From assembly GCA_017893485.1 (NCBI GenBank), contig CM030363.1:84063230-84127229 (forward strand): a stretch of DNA of 64,000 nucleotides, read 5' to 3'. How positions within the stretch are numbered: position 1 is the first letter of the stretch; every line of letters starts with the position of its first letter. Below, in pieces: positions 1 through 11,826 of this stretch. The notes below the pieces were generated by a model that had not been told where the DNA came from, made no database searches, and was given only the letters and a program-made list of their open reading frames with translations. Position numbers and translations under genes: made by a program. This DNA is from Hemerocallis citrina (lineage: Eukaryota > Streptophyta > Magnoliopsida > Asparagales > Asphodelaceae).

Positions 1-818
1 AGCTTTGGACAATCCTTTTTCCAATGCCCCCTTTCATGACAGAAAGCACATTCATCTTTGGCCGGTATTTTCCTGTCCTTCGAAACTCCTCTCGATTTGG
101 AACGAGATTTGTTTCCCTTTTTCCCAGATTTGGACTCAGATCTGGTCTCAGTCCTGCCCCTTACAATCAAAGCTTCAGAAGTTTCTCTATCAACCATTTT
201 ATCCCTTCTCCTAGTTTCATTATTCAACAAAGCATTTGCAACATCTTCATATTTCACAGTATCTTTTCCATATAATAAAGTAGTTGCTAAATGATCATAA
301 CTTTCAGGTAATGAATTCAACAGAATTAGGGCTTTATCCTCATCCTTAATTTGCTCATCTAAATTTAACAAATCAGCCAATAATTTATTAAATGATTCAA
401 CATGAGCATTCATAGACATACCTTCCGTATAGGTGAAGCGAAAAAGTCTCTTCTTCAAATACAGCCGATTCTCCAAACTTTTCCTCATGTATTTGTCTTC
501 GAGTTTCTTCCACAACACCGCAGCGATGGTATCCCTCATCAAATCGTACTTCTGAGCCTTCTCAATAAAGAGCCGAATAGTCCCACACGCAACTCGATTC
601 AACTTCTTCCAATCTGCTTCGGACATATCCTTAGGTTTTTCTTTTTCCAAAGCAACATCTTGTTCTTGTTGAACAAGAACATCCAACACCTCACATTGCC
701 ACATCCCGAAATTGTTTGTCCCATCAAATTTTTCAACTTCAAATTTTGCGTTGTGAATCGTTGTTCTTGACGAACTTGATCCCACAACATCCTTGGTTGC
801 ATCTGCATCACCCGCCAT
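1..818 (-). CDS. Ty1/copia Gag, 5' part, open to window edge
   Basis: Read on the minus strand from the ATG at 818-816, one frame stays open for about 272 codons to the window edge. The protein starts MAGDADATKDVV, has the copia gag N-terminal signature (KFDGTNNFGMWQ), the helical UBN2-type gag core (LYLKKRLFRFTY, then LLNSLPESYDHL), a Ser/Lys/Arg-rich linker and a CCHC zinc knuckle C-X2-C-X4-H-X4-C (CAFCHERGHWKKDC) at about 14-55. In this family Gag forms the particle and the knuckle binds element RNA. A primer site lies just upstream at 841-855, so the 5' end of the element is here and pol should lie left of the window. No stop or frameshift is seen in the visible part, unlike the decayed copia at 2118-7301. 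Whether pol is intact cannot be seen. Confidence 0.85.
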   Translation of the reverse strand, partial: MAGDADATKDVVGSSSSRTTIHNAKFEVEKFDGTNNFGMWQCEVLDVLVQQEQDVALEKEKPKDMSEADWKKLNRVACGTIRLFIEKAQKYDLMRDTIAAVLWKKLEDKYMRKSLENRLYLKKRLFRFTYTEGMSMNAHVESFNKLLADLLNLDEQIKDEDKALILLNSLPESYDHLATTLLYGKDTVKYEDVANALLNNETRRRDKMVDRETSEALIVRGRTETRSESKSGKKGNKSRSKSRGVSKDRKIPAKDECAFCHERGHWKKDCPK

Positions 819-840
819 CTCCCTCTAGGTCGAACCAACA

Positions 841-855
841 GCTCTGATACCACTT
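841..855 (-). promoter_or_regulatory. Primer binding site, initiator tRNA-Met type
   Basis: On the minus strand the sequence reads AAGTGGTATCAGAGC, the usual plant copia primer site complementary to initiator tRNA-Met. It sits 22 bases before the gag ATG at 818. The 5' LTR should end just to its right (near 856), where the plus strand begins TGTTGTGCGG. Confidence 0.8.
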
Positions 856-1685
856 GTTGTGCGGAATACAAATCAAACCAACAATCAAACCAACGCGGAA
901 ACAAAGAGAGAACCAGCGAATGTTATCATTTAAGAGGTTTTACTCTAAATCATTTCCGTTCTGTATGATCATGTTTTAACAAAGATGTCATTACCTTTTC
1001 AGACATTGAAAGTAATCGCTTTATGATGGAGGATCCTTTCTTATTAGAACAGCTAGTCACTTAAATTTGAGGAAATAGTCATCTCTGTTTTAAAATATGA
1101 TGCTACTATCTGCTCAGGGTTAGTCATCAGTATCACCCCAATATTGGCTCACATAAACTATTTAGTACTACTAGCAATTTATACTTATTCAATCTTAACT
1201 TATCTATAGATCAATCTATTTGACCTAATCTGGGGCCTCAAAGCTGTATCCACTACGCATTCAGGTGACGTGAATACAGAATCTGACTTCCAACAAGCTA
1301 GGACTTGAATATTTTTAATGTGTATTTTACTATTTTATTCATGTCATAGGTGCCGAGAGTCTTGATTCAACTTGAAAAAGAATTCGGATAGGACCATACA
1401 AGATTCATATCCATTGTAAATTTGTAGGGTCCTCTTTGGGATACAAATTCCACTATGAACTGCAGAATCCATTTGTGTATCCATATTCAATATATGTATT
1501 CCGACCCAGATTTTTAATTATGTAATTCAATGTTCTCCTTGGATCTATTTTCGTTGAAATTCATAACACAAAAAGATTGATGAAAATTGTAATTCACAAC
1601 ACCAGAAAGGATAGCCTATATAATCTTGTGATTCTGTGAGCTTAAAAAAGGAGGAAAGAAAGGGTGGATTTGGATTGGGTACAAG
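856..1685. other. No gene seen; probably includes a copia 5' LTR
   Basis: The left part should be the 5' LTR of the minus-strand copia, because it abuts the primer site. I could not find the other LTR end, so its extent is unknown. No credible coding frame, RNA gene or repeat was recognised in the rest. Confidence 0.4.
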
Positions 1686-2089
1686 CAGGGCCAGCCCTGA
1701 GATAGAGGTTGGAGAGGCGGCCGCCTCGGGCCCCAACTTTTGCACATTTTTAGGGGCTCCCAAATTTAATGGGAGTTCGCCTCGGGCCCCGTGAGCTCAG
1801 GGCCGGCCCTGGGTACGAGTAATCCGATTGAAGTACCAGATCCAATACTAGACGAACTTCAAAAGGGTATGTATGTTTCTTAACTTTTAAGCTTTTTATT
1901 CCTCTCTGTGCAAAATTAATTATAAGCACGCCATTCATGCAATTTGGCGGAGGACCTGCAAGAGCTTTGTTAGTGCAAGTGCTTACTGTCTGGAAAACGA
2001 AAAACATTATATTTGAAGAAATCCTAGAAGGCATGATCATCACATACAAAAGCAGGGACCTGTTGGATCTCCAATTAAGAGGCAGGTAA
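1636..2089 (+). pseudogene. Possible host exon remnants around the MITE
   Basis: If the MITE and one target copy are removed, a plus-strand frame reads GGFGLGTSNPIEVPDPILDE and then LQK, followed by a good splice donor (AAG|GTATGT near 1866). A second open stretch from the ATG at 1937 encodes about 50 residues (starting MQFGGGPARALLVQVL) and stops at 2087-2089. Composition and the donor suggest old host coding sequence. I do not recognise the protein, and chance is a real alternative. Confidence 0.2.
1686..1811. mobile_element. hAT-type MITE, 126 bp
   Basis: The ends form a 16-bp terminal inverted repeat with one mismatch: CAGGGCCAGCCCTGAG on the left and the reverse complement of CTCAGGGCCGGCCCTG on the right. 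Flanking 8-bp sequences ggtacaag (1678-1685) and ggtacgag (1812-1819) match at 7 of 8 positions, as expected for a hAT target duplication. The interior is GC-rich, with two copies of cgcctcgggcccc. It has no coding capacity and would need a hAT transposase in trans. Confidence 0.8.
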
Positions 2090-2117
2090 CGGAGACACAC
2101 TTTCCTTTTTTTGAGGA

Positions 2118-2692
2118 TGTCGGCAACCCTTGTCAACAATGGTGGGTTGGGGGCCCACCATATGGGCCCCACCACACCTACTTTGGTTGAAAATCAAAGA
2201 GTACCAACCATCCTTCTTGAAAAATGAGGCTGTGGTTGGTGATGACCCGGGTGACAATCCATTCCCTATAAATACGGATCAAGGGAATGGAAGAGAGGGC
2301 AGTGAGTTGTAGCTGAGCAGAGCAGAGCAATAAGAGCTCAGTGAGGATTAAGAAAAGAACGAGGGATTAAGAAAAGGGAGAGAGTATTACAAGAGTGTTC
2401 TCAAGATAGATAAAATTGTATCCCCTTAGAGATAATTTGTAAACTTGTATTTTTCTCAAATTTGTGAGAGAGTGTTTCTCCTATTATAAGAGAGAGTGGA
2501 AATTGTACTCCTCTTATATTTAGAGAGAATGTTGTAATCCCTATTTTCAGCAGTAAAATCCCACTACCTTGCTCGTGGTTTTTACCCCTTCTCCTTTGGG
2601 ATTTTCCACGTAAAATATTTGTGTCCACTTTATTTCCACTTTCTCAATTTCACTTTAGTAGTGGGGCAGCTTCTGCCCATAACTTTCCTAAT
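2118..2692 (+). repeat. Copia 5' LTR
   Basis: It starts TGTCGGCAACCC and contains a TATA box (CTATAAATAC, 2266-2275) followed by a transcript-leader-like GA-rich stretch. Near its start is an imperfect palindrome around 2150-2172 (GGGGCCCACC-ATATGGGCCCC). The same sequence recurs at 6753-7301. Confidence 0.9.
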
Positions 2693-2694
2693 AG

Positions 2695-2706
2695 TGGTAT
2701 CAGAGC
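2695..2706 (+). promoter_or_regulatory. Copia primer binding site (tRNA-iMet)
   Basis: TGGTATCAGAGC directly follows the 5' LTR, the standard site complementary to plant initiator tRNA-Met. Confidence 0.9.
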
Positions 2707-2710
2707 TTTG

Positions 2711-3490
2711 GTTGTCAGGAGTGGAGCAGAAATATCGACTACAATAAAGTTTGATATTGAGAAATTCAACGGGAGCAATTTCTCGTTGTGGAAAATGAAG
2801 ATCAAGGCAATCTTGAGGAAGGACAATTGCTTGGCAGCAATTGGAGATAGGCCTGCGGAGATCACCGACGACGGCAAGTGGAACGAGATGGACGGCAATG
2901 CAATTGCCGATCTGCACTTGGCACTAGCTGATGGTGTGCTATCCAGTGTGGCTGAAAAGAAGACAGCAAAGGAAATTTGGGATACTCTGACAAGGTTGTA
3001 TGAGGCCAAGTCACTTCACAACAAAATCTTCTTAAAGAGAAGATTGTATACTCTTCGAATGGCGGAAGCAACATCGGTGACCGACCACATCAACACCCTG
3101 AACACCCTATTTTCGCAACTTACATCAATGGGTTGCAAAATAGAGACAACTGAACGTACGGAGCTTCTACTTCAAAGTCTACCTGACTCGTATGATCAAC
3201 TCATCATCAACCTGACGAACAATATCCTGACGGACTATCTAGTCTTCGACGAAGTTACAGCTACTGTTTTGGAAGAAGAAACCAGGCACAGGAACAAGGA
3301 AGACAGATAGGAAAGTTCGTAGCAAGTGGAAGCTTTGATGGTGATGAGAGGAAGATCAACGGAACGTGGCCCCAGTGGGAGTCAGAATCATAGTAGATCA
3401 AAATCCAGAAGTAAGAAGACTTACAAGTGCCACAACTGTGGCAGGAAAGGGCACTTCAAGAAGGATTGTTGGTTCAAGAAGAAGAGTGGA
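2711..3490 (+). pseudogene. Copia gag, broken by two stops
   Basis: One frame carries the gag signature (FDIEKFNGSNFSLWKMKIKA), the UBN2 core (LHNKIFLKRRLYTLRM, LLLQSLPDSYDQL) and a CCHC knuckle (CHNCGRKGHFKKDC, about 3430-3471). TAG stops at 3308-3310 and 3320-3322 separate the core from the knuckle. The frame can be traced back into the LTR (ATG at 2621), but a start there would precede the primer site and is unlikely to be the original one. No good ATG is seen just after the primer site, so the true start may be lost. Confidence 0.85.
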
Positions 3491-6400
3491 GACCCCCTGA
3501 GTCATCAAATGCTCAAGAGAATGTGGCAAGTACCCGATATGATGGTGAAGTTCTATACAGCGAGGTAACAACGGTGGTTGGAGGCAGAAAGCAGTTCTCT
3601 GACGTCTGGTTACTGGACTCAGGAGCAACATGGCACATGACTTCTCGGAGAGAGTGGTTCCACACATACGAACCAATCTCGGGAGGCTCTGTACACATGG
3701 GAGATGATCATGCTTTGAAAATTGCTGGTATTGGTACTATCAAGCTCAAAATGTTTGATGGTACGGTTCGCACCAACCAGGAGGTACGGCATGTGAAGGG
3801 CTTGAAGAAGAATCTATTGTCTTTGGGACAAGTAGATAGCCTTGGATGAAAGACCCATGTCGAAAATGGGGTCATGAAGATTGTCAGAGGCACGCTTGTG
3901 GTCATGAAGGCAGAAAAGATCGCGGCAAATCTGTTCATGCTTAATAGAGAAACACTACAGGAAGCTGATGCATGTGTCGCATCGTCTAGCAAGGGAGAAG
4001 AGTCAGCAATGATGTGGCATCTCAAACTAGGCCACATGTCTGAACGAGGTTTGAAGATTCTCTCCGACCGGAAGCTACTTTCAGGGCTCAAATTGGTGAA
4101 TCTACCGTTTTGTGAGCATTGTGTTATAAGTAAGCAGCATAGATTGCAGTTCAGCAGATCAGAAGCCAGGAGTAAATGCATTCTAGACTTGATTCATTCT
4201 GATGTCTGGGAATCACCGGAAATGTTCCTAGGAGGAGCAAAGTACTTTGTGTCTTTCATTGATGATTACTCCAGGAAATTGTGGGTGTATCCAATCAAGA
4301 AGAAGTCAAATGTGTTTCCAGTGTTCAAAGACTTCAAAGCACAGGTGGAACTTGAATCTGGAAAGAAGATCAAATGTTTGAGGACAGATAATGGAAGGGA
4401 GTACACAGACGGCAAATTTCTTGCACTTTGTAAGCAAGAAGGTATCACAAGACAGTTCACAGTCCCATATACACCTCAACAAAATGGCGTGGCAGAGCGG
4501 ATGAATAGGACTCTTGCAGAAAGCATGAGAGCTATGTTGCGGACTGCAGGTCAGCCCTACTCTTTTTGGGCAGAAGCAGCCAAAACCACTAGTTATGTTA
4601 TAAATCGGTCGCCATCAACGGCAATTGAGCTAATGACACCGATGGAGATGTAGACTGGCAAGCTGGCGAATTACTCTACTTTACATTGGTTCGGATGTCC
4701 TGCGTACGTGATGTACAATGCCCAAGAAAGAACGAAGCTGGATCCAAAATCCAGGAGGTGCATGTTCTTGGGGTATGCTAATGGAGTGAAGGGGTATCGC
4801 CTGTGGGATCCCACTGCCCACAAGATTGTTTTCAGTAGGGATGCGATCTTTGTAGAAGATCAGCTACAAAAGAAAGATGGAAGTGATAGCACGTCAAAGG
4901 AGAATCTAGAGACTACTACAGTTCAGGTAGAAGATAAACCCGATGAAGATCTAGTTTCTTCTGAAGCAGTACCAGAGCACGATGAACAAGAACCAGTCCA
5001 GTCCGAGGCTTCAGAAGTTCGTCGGTCAACTCGTGAGAGAAGGCCGCCAGCTTGGCACTCGAAGTATGTTACGGAAAGCAATGTAGCATACTGTCTTCTA
5101 ACAAAAGATGGGGAGCCATCATCCTTCCAGGAGGCAATCACAGGCTCAGATGTATCCCTGTGGATGACAGCAATGCAAGAAGAAATTGAAGCTCTACACA
5201 AGAACAAGACATGGGATCTTGTTACGCTACCACAAGGAAGGAAGACCATCGGCAACAAATGGGTCTATAAGATCAAGCACGATGGAAATGACCAAGTGGA
5301 GCGGTATCGTGCAAGATTGGTGGTGAAAGGATATGCTCAGAAAGAAGGTATCAACTTCAATGAAATATTTTCACCTGTGGTTCGACTCACGACAGTCAGA
5401 GTAGTCTTGGCGATGTGTGCTACGCTTGACCTACATCTAGAGCAGTTAGATGTGAAGACTGCTTTTCTTCATGGAGATCTTGAAGAAGAAATCTATATGC
5501 TCTAACTAGAAGGTTTTGCTGAAACAGGCAAAGAGAACTTGGTTTGCAGGTTGAACAAATCTCTGTACGGTCTCAAACAGGCGCCAAGGTGTTGGTACAA
5601 GAGATTTGATTCCTTCATTATTAGCCTTAGATACAACAGACTTAGTTCAGACCATTGTACGTACTACAAAATGTTTGATGGAGATGATGACTTCATTATC
5701 CTCCTGTTGTATGTGGATGACATGTTGGTAGCAGGCCCCAACAAAGATCGAATCCAAGAAATGAAGGCACAGTTGGCTAGGAAGTTTGACATGAAGGACT
5801 TGGGACTGGCAAACAAGATTCTAGGGATGCAGATTCACCGAGACAGAAATAACAGGAAGATTTGGCTTTCCCAAAAGAATTACTTCAACAAGATCTTGTG
5901 GCGCTTCAACATGCAAGATTGTAAGCCAATCTCGACCCCACTTCCTGTTAATTTCAAGTTATCCTCCAAGATGTGTCCTAGCAATGAAGCAGAGAGGAAG
6001 GAGATGTCTCGAGTACCGTATGCATCAGCAGTGGGAAGTTTGATGTTCGCTATGATATGTACAAGACCAGACATTGCACAAGCAGTGGTAGCGGTTAGTC
6101 GATACATGGCGAATCCTGGTAGAGAGCATTGGAGCACAGTAAAGAGAATTCTGAGATTCATCAGAGGAACCTCAGATGCTGCACTATGTTATGGAGGATT
6201 AGAATTAACTGTCAGAGGCTATGTGGACTCAGATTTTGCAAGCGATCTCGACAAAAGCAAATCCACTACGGGCTATGTGTTTAAACTTGCAGGAGGAGCT
6301 GTAAGCTGGGTTTCGAAACTGCAGACTGTTGTGGCTCTATCTACAACAGAAGCAGAATATATGGCGGCTACAGCATCTTGCAAGGAAGCAGTCTGGATTC

Positions 6401-6675
6401 AAAGGTTGTTGGAGGAGCTCGGGCACAAACATGAGAAGATTGTTCTGTTTTGTGACAGTCAGAGTGCCTTGCACATCGCAAGGAATCCAGCCTTTCATTC
6501 ACGGACAAAGCACATAAGAGTCCAGTATCACTTCGTTCGAGAAGTAGTGGATGAAGGAAGAGTGGATATGCACAAAATTCACACTAACGAGAACCTAGCA
6601 GATGTTATGACCAAGCCAATCAACACTGGCAAGTTTGAATGGTGTAGATCCTCGTGTAGCCTAGCAGTAATATAA
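3490..6675 (+). pseudogene. Copia pol (PR-IN-RT-RNase H), three nonsense codons
   Basis: Pol is in a different frame from gag; the shift lies near 3490. Protease has the D-S-G site (LLDSGATWHM, about 3610-3640). Integrase has the HHCC zinc region (MWHLKLGHM ... FCEHC) and the D,D,E residues in LDLIHSDVW, LRTDNGREY and NGVAERMNR. RT has WVYKIKHDG, QLDVKTAFLHGDL and YVDDMLVAG. RNase H has GYVDSDFASD and LSTTEAEYMA. The whole of pol reads in one frame except for TGA at 3847-3849, TAG at 4651-4653 and TAA at 5503-5505. The first falls in the protease-integrase linker, the second after the integrase core, the third within RT. It ends at 6673-6675. Confidence 0.9.
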
Positions 6676-6740
6676 GCAGCATGAGAATGGCAAGGTAGAA
6701 AGGATTATGTGGAGACATAATTAATCCTTAATCAAATCTC

Positions 6741-6752
6741 CAAGTGGGAGAA
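6741..6752 (+). promoter_or_regulatory. Copia polypurine tract
   Basis: CAAGTGGGAGAA immediately precedes the 3' LTR and is the expected plus-strand primer. Confidence 0.8.
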
Positions 6753-7301
6753 TGTCGGCAACCCTTGTCAACAATGGTGGGTTGGGGGCCCACCATATGG
6801 GCCCCACCACACCTACTTTGGTTGAAAATCAAAGAGTACCAACCATCCTTCTTGAAAAATGTGGCTGTGGTTGGTGATGACCCGGGTGACAATCCATTCC
6901 CTATAAATATGGATCAAGGGAATGGAAAAGAGGGCAGTGAGTTGCAGCTGAGCAGAGCAGAGCAATAAGAGCTCAGTGAGGATTAAGAAAAGAAAGAGGG
7001 ATTAAGAAAAGAAAGAGAGTATTACAAGAGTGTTCTCAAGAGGAATAAAATTGTATCCACTTAGAGATAATTTGTATACTTATATTTTCCTCAAATTTGT
7101 GAGAGAGTGTTTCTCCTATTATAAGAGAGTGGAAATTGTATAATCCCTACTTTCAGCAGTAAAATCGCACTACCTTGCCTGTGGTTTTTACCCCCCTTCT
7201 CCTTTGGGGTTTTTCACGTAAAATATTTATGTCCACTTTATTTCCACTTTCTCAACTTCACTTTAGTTGTGGGGTAGCTTCTGCCCATAACTTTCCTAAC
7301 T
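6753..7301 (+). repeat. Copia 3' LTR
   Basis: Copy of 2118-2692 with a TATA box at 6901-6910 and an internal deletion of roughly 30 bp. It is followed by the target copy gagga (7302-7306). Confidence 0.9.
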
Positions 7302-7306
7302 GAGGA

Positions 7307-9028
7307 TAAATTAAATTGAAGGTTCTGATAACTCATTCATTGTTCATTTTCTTTTGAAACCACTATTTACTTGTGAGATGAGGTAGAAGACACTTATCAG
7401 ATGCATTGCATACATGTGAACATTTGGTCAATACAACATAGTGTCCTGAAATTGAAAGAAATTTTTTGTTTATCTGAGATTCTGAGATATTCAGGCCTCT
7501 TCTCCTCTTTTGTAATGTATATTGATTTAAACTGTCCATTTCACGGGTTTCAACCTTTTCGTGTCAAAAACAAAATTACTTATGGTATGTATGTATTTAC
7601 TTATCACTTTAGTTACCATCATATTGTATACCAAGAATTACCCTTTATATGTGTCAGTTGTTATATTGGTGTCCAAAATTGTTACACCAAAATTGGTACA
7701 TAAAGGAGTACTAGGATCACTTCAAGTTTTTGTATATCCAAAGGAATTTAAACGATACTACTAACCAAGTGCAAGTGATGATATTTTTGTAAACTGCCTT
7801 TTTCTTCTTCATTTGGGATGTGTTTCATTTATGACATGCAATTCCAGGTACATTTCTCATTGTCACAAAATGGAAACAGTTTAGCCTTGTTGATCAAAAA
7901 TGCGCCTCGTCTACCTTAAATTGTTATCATTATCTTTGTTTGACTCAGATTAGATCTATTTCCTTCTTGTTTAAGCGATGTCAGATGTTTTTGCGTCCCT
8001 TGTCCACTTATAAACTTATATGGGTGTCTAAGTGTGCAAGTTGCTAACCTAATTTGCCGTTAAACTATAATCTTCTTATTTATCATGTTGCAATGTGTGT
8101 GAAAAAGATAATAAAGTGCCCATAGTCTTAACTGTTCGAGTGTTGAACTAATTTTTTTCTTGAAGGATAAGTGTGAGACAAAGCAATCTTTTAAAAGTTA
8201 ATATTTCTCAAACAATTGATGAAGTCTAAATTTTAATTGATCAGCGAGCAATTGAGCGTGCATTCGATTAGAAACCTTTCAATGCAAAATGTTCTTTAAA
8301 TGAGTATGTATTTATTCTATCGGGAGTGACACATGTATCCTATAATTCCGTCTCAACTGTACAGGGGTGGTCTCCTCGCATAAATTGTATGGATTCAAAA
8401 CATTTTCCTTGCATGTGGCCTGTAGGGGTGTAGGCAACGGGACTGCAAACTATGTAGCAAATTGTTGTCTCAGAAAGAAAGGATATGTGATGGGTATCGA
8501 GTTTCCCTCTTGAATTGCGTCGACTTGTAGAGGCGGATGCTTATAGAGTTTTTTTTTGATAAAGGATGCTTATAGAGTTATTTACTTTAGAGAGTAGTGT
8601 TTTAATTTGTTTGTAGTTTGTAATGATTATCTATATATAAAAAAAAAACTGTAGGGTATTTTTTTTTTCTTTCTTTTCCTCCTTTTTTATTTTTTCAATA
8701 ATTGATTTCCTTTCAGAAGAAAAGGTTAATTTTTGTCGAAAATATCTTGAATAACTTTTTCCTTTTCTTTTAAGGGATTAGAAAATCGTCCATATTTTTA
8801 ATAGTTGAGTAGTTTTAAAAAATCCATCTCTATTTCAAGAGACTTGTCAATTCCCCTCCTAACTCTCCTTGTGAGCCCACCCTGCCAGTTGCCACACACA
8901 GCTCAGCAGTCTGTACCTCTATTTGCTGATGGCTCACCTTTGTGGAAGTCTCAAGGGAGACTGAGAGAGGAGAGAGATTGAGGGAGAAAGCGCGAGATAG
9001 ATAGAAATCAGGAAGGGGTGATGTAAAA
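7307..9028. other. AT-rich stretch without a recognised gene
   Basis: Only short frames without family resemblance are present. Homopolymer T/A runs occur at 8540-8700. On the minus strand, 9020-8930 is CT-rich like a 5' leader and is followed by a donor-like AAG|GTGAGC. This might be an old host leader, but nothing supports a named gene. Confidence 0.4.
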
Positions 9029-9033
9029 TTACC

Positions 9034-9608
9034 TGTTGCTGCTGATTTTAGTGTGGGAGCAAACAGATGAATTTGTAGATTTTTGGAGAAAATAATAAAG
9101 CAAATATGTTGACCTTCACCAATGTGTTGACTGATTTTTTGCCGCTGCCGTTGACCTGCAAAAAGTGCGAAACACCGGGATGAATCCCGGCGACGCACCC
9201 TCCGACACTCTTGTCAATAATCTGAATGATTATAAAAGAGCTTTAATTGAAAAAGTATTGATTACCTTCTTATGGTGGGGGGAGAGTGGTTTTTATAATC
9301 GCCTTAGGGATCCGTTTCGAGATAAGAACATATCTCTACTTCCCGGCATGGATGGATAGAAGTGGTTAAAACCACCTCTTAAGGATAATTATGAATCTGA
9401 ATTCTTGTTTATCCTTCTGAACTGGTTTGTAACGGGTTGGAACCCGTACTCAGTAAGACAGATCTGTTTATGGGTTATTGGGCTTTGAAGAAAGACCCAG
9501 TCCCCGTTTCAGACCTGTTTGTAGGTGAAATTACCATCTTACCCCTGAGCTTTAAGATCCGTATCCAATTTGAACGGTCCTGATTTAATCCCATTTTTAG
9601 CCATATCA
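9034..9608 (-). repeat. T1 3' LTR
   Basis: On the minus strand it starts TGATATGGC (9608-9600) and ends in AGCAACA (9034). It aligns throughout with 31594-32169 with many substitutions. A TATA-like TTATAAAAA (minus) lies near 9291-9299. Confidence 0.85.
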
Positions 9609-9623
9609 CGAGCCCCCCACTCC
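9609..9623 (-). promoter_or_regulatory. T1 polypurine tract
   Basis: On the minus strand GGAGTGGGGGGCTCG abuts the 3' LTR. The same tract precedes the T2 3' LTR at 45815-45829. Confidence 0.75.
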
Positions 9624-10553
9624 TGGAGATTGAGTTTTACAGTATTTGAGGAGTAGTTTTGTTGTTCTAATGGCGTACGGGATTTTATCAATGTTCTTAA
9701 GGGAGTTCGGATCTTGCTCGAGGTGTAACGGTGTTATTCTGGGCTTGTAAAATGCCTAAAAATATCCTCAGAATTTTTTGAACTTTTTGTGATTTTTCTA
9801 GAATTTTCAGAATTTTTCCTTATTTTTTTGAATTTTTTATTATTTTTTGAATTAAATAATTAATTATCAAAAATTTTAATTATTTATTCTAATTTAATTA
9901 TTATTATTTTCATAATTTTAAAATAATTTTCGGAATTAATAATTATTTGTAGAATTTTTAAATTAATTTTTTCGATTTTTAATTAATTTTCGGATTTTTA
10001 AAAATAATTAATTCAAATTAATTAATTAATTAATTAATTAAATATTACCTGGACACGTGGCACATTTCTGGACGTCGATCAGGTCGTGTCACGAATTTTG
10101 AGATGATCTGACGACTCGTGTAGCTCGGTAGCGTTTCTTCTCTAATTACGAGCTCGGTGCCCCGGTAGCTCGGCACGCGGCGCCAACCCATCAGAAGACG
10201 CCACGTGGCACTTTACTTTTTTTTTTTGGTTTTGTTTCTGTTCTCTTCTTTCCTGCTCGACTTCGTCTCCTTCTCTGTTTCTTTTTCGTCACCTTCTCAC
10301 CTCCCTCCCTCGTCTCCTCCGACTTAATCTCCGAGCAGAGCCAGGCGAGGAGACAGAGCTTCGGCGAAGCTTTGACGAGGAAGCTCGAGGTGGAGGAGAG
10401 CTGGCTTGGAGACGGCGAGGTGACAGAGCTTCGGCGAGGTGCTGCGGTTAGCTCGGCGAGGGGATTCGAAGCTTGCTGGCGAGAGCTTCGATGAGGTTCT
10501 GCCATCGAACTCGGCGAGGGGAGCACGCGAAGGAGAGGAGCTTCGACGGTTGG
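9624..10553 (-). other. T1 3' noncoding region with AT-rich block
   Basis: Nearly pure A/T sequence at 9760-10050, with repeated aatt and tttttgaa motifs and a (TTAA)n run near 10017-10042. Beyond it (10100-10550) is GC-rich sequence with repeated 'gagctcgg' and 'ggcgagg' motifs. T2 has a comparable AT-rich stretch before its 3' LTR. No coding sequence is seen. Confidence 0.6.
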
Positions 10554-11826
10554 TGTAACACCCTGGATTTTCAAATCCTATTTATATTTGGAATTGTTTG
10601 ATTTTTCTTTTTTTTTTACGTGTTGTGCACGTAAAAATTTATGCATGCACTTTTCTAAAATATTTCATGAATTAGTAATCCCCATTTACTTTCTTAAAAG
10701 CCTAATTTAATCCTAAACTTAATTTGTCTTTTGTAGCCCACATTAGTTAATTAATTAATTAAATTAGTAGAGCTCATAGTTCCTTGGCCCATTAGAGAGC
10801 CCATGTAATTTAATTAATCTTTATTTTAGTCTAACTTGCAGTGTAGACTCAAATAATAGACAATTAATTAAACTATCATGTACAACTTGTAAGTGGAGGG
10901 CACTATGGTAGCACGTGCATGCACAAGAGTGTTCAAAGCACACCCCTTGGAGTTGGCCGGATGGAATCAAGTGAGAGGGAGAGATGGGAGTAGTGGTGAA
11001 GTGGTTATCTCATTCATGGGTGGTTATGGCAACTTCCAAACTCATCCTAGCCTTTAATCCCTAACTATTTGATTTAATCCTAGCCCTTTATTTCCACTAA
11101 AATCTTGTATAAATACCCCCTTTTTCATAAGTCATTCTTGCACCTATTTTTCATTATAAAAGAGAGACATATACTAGAGAGTAAAACATTGAGAGACAAT
11201 AGTGAGAGAAAGATTAGGGTGAGATTGTGCGTGTTCCATTCAAGAGGAGGCCGGCTAGCACCCAAGGAGCATTGGTGGTTTCGGGTTCCAATCAAGCACC
11301 AAGGAGGATGAGGCAATTGCAATACATTTTAGGAGAAGAAGGTCACTTTCTTGCATTCTAGGAGCGTTCATTTTATTTTCTCCCAAATAGGTGGGTGTTT
11401 CTCATGACTTCTAATTTAGATGCCATGCTAGGAATGATTTGATAAGTGGTTATAAAGAAATCAAGAAATTTTAGTCTCATGCTTGATAGATTAGAGATGG
11501 AATAATAATTTAGAAAATGATTGTGAAGATGATTGTTAATTGATAGGTTTTGTGCTAATCAAATTAAACTAAATAGATGGAAATATTGTTCCTTGATAAT
11601 ACCATGATTTAGGTGAAAGTGAAATTTTAGAAATTGTGTAAGAATCTCCATATGGAGTAGTAAATTATGCTTGTTGTGATTGATGCTAAATAAATCCTAA
11701 AGCTGTATGTTAGTTATCGGAAAAATGAACCTTTTGCAATTTTAGACAAAGTTCTAGAAATGAACAATTTGTGTGTTAATAAAAACGAAAGAAGAAATGA
11801 TTCCAAATTTCGAATTTCGTTGCTGA

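Larger units (their letters stand above)
2118..7301 (+). mobile_element. Full-length Ty1/copia retrotransposon (Tork/Tnt1-like), dead
   Basis: The element has two LTRs, a tRNA-Met primer site, gag, protease, integrase, RT and RNase H in copia order, and a polypurine tract. A 5-bp target duplication, gagga, lies at 2113-2117 and 7302-7306. LTRs start TGTCGGCAACCC but do not end in a canonical CA, so the 3' boundary is fixed mainly by the duplication. The LTRs differ by substitutions and by a deletion of about 30 bp in the right copy, and the coding region has at least five nonsense codons and a frameshift. It is therefore old and inactive. The lineage name is an inference from gag and pol style. 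Confidence 0.92.

Noticed and set aside
8830..9198. 122-residue minus frame starting MRRRDSS, with relatives at 31507, 34617 and 46280
   Set aside because: These frames come from the shared LTR block cgtcggagggtgcgtcgcc of T1 and T2 and are not genes; only the T2 frame leads on into gag after 34827.
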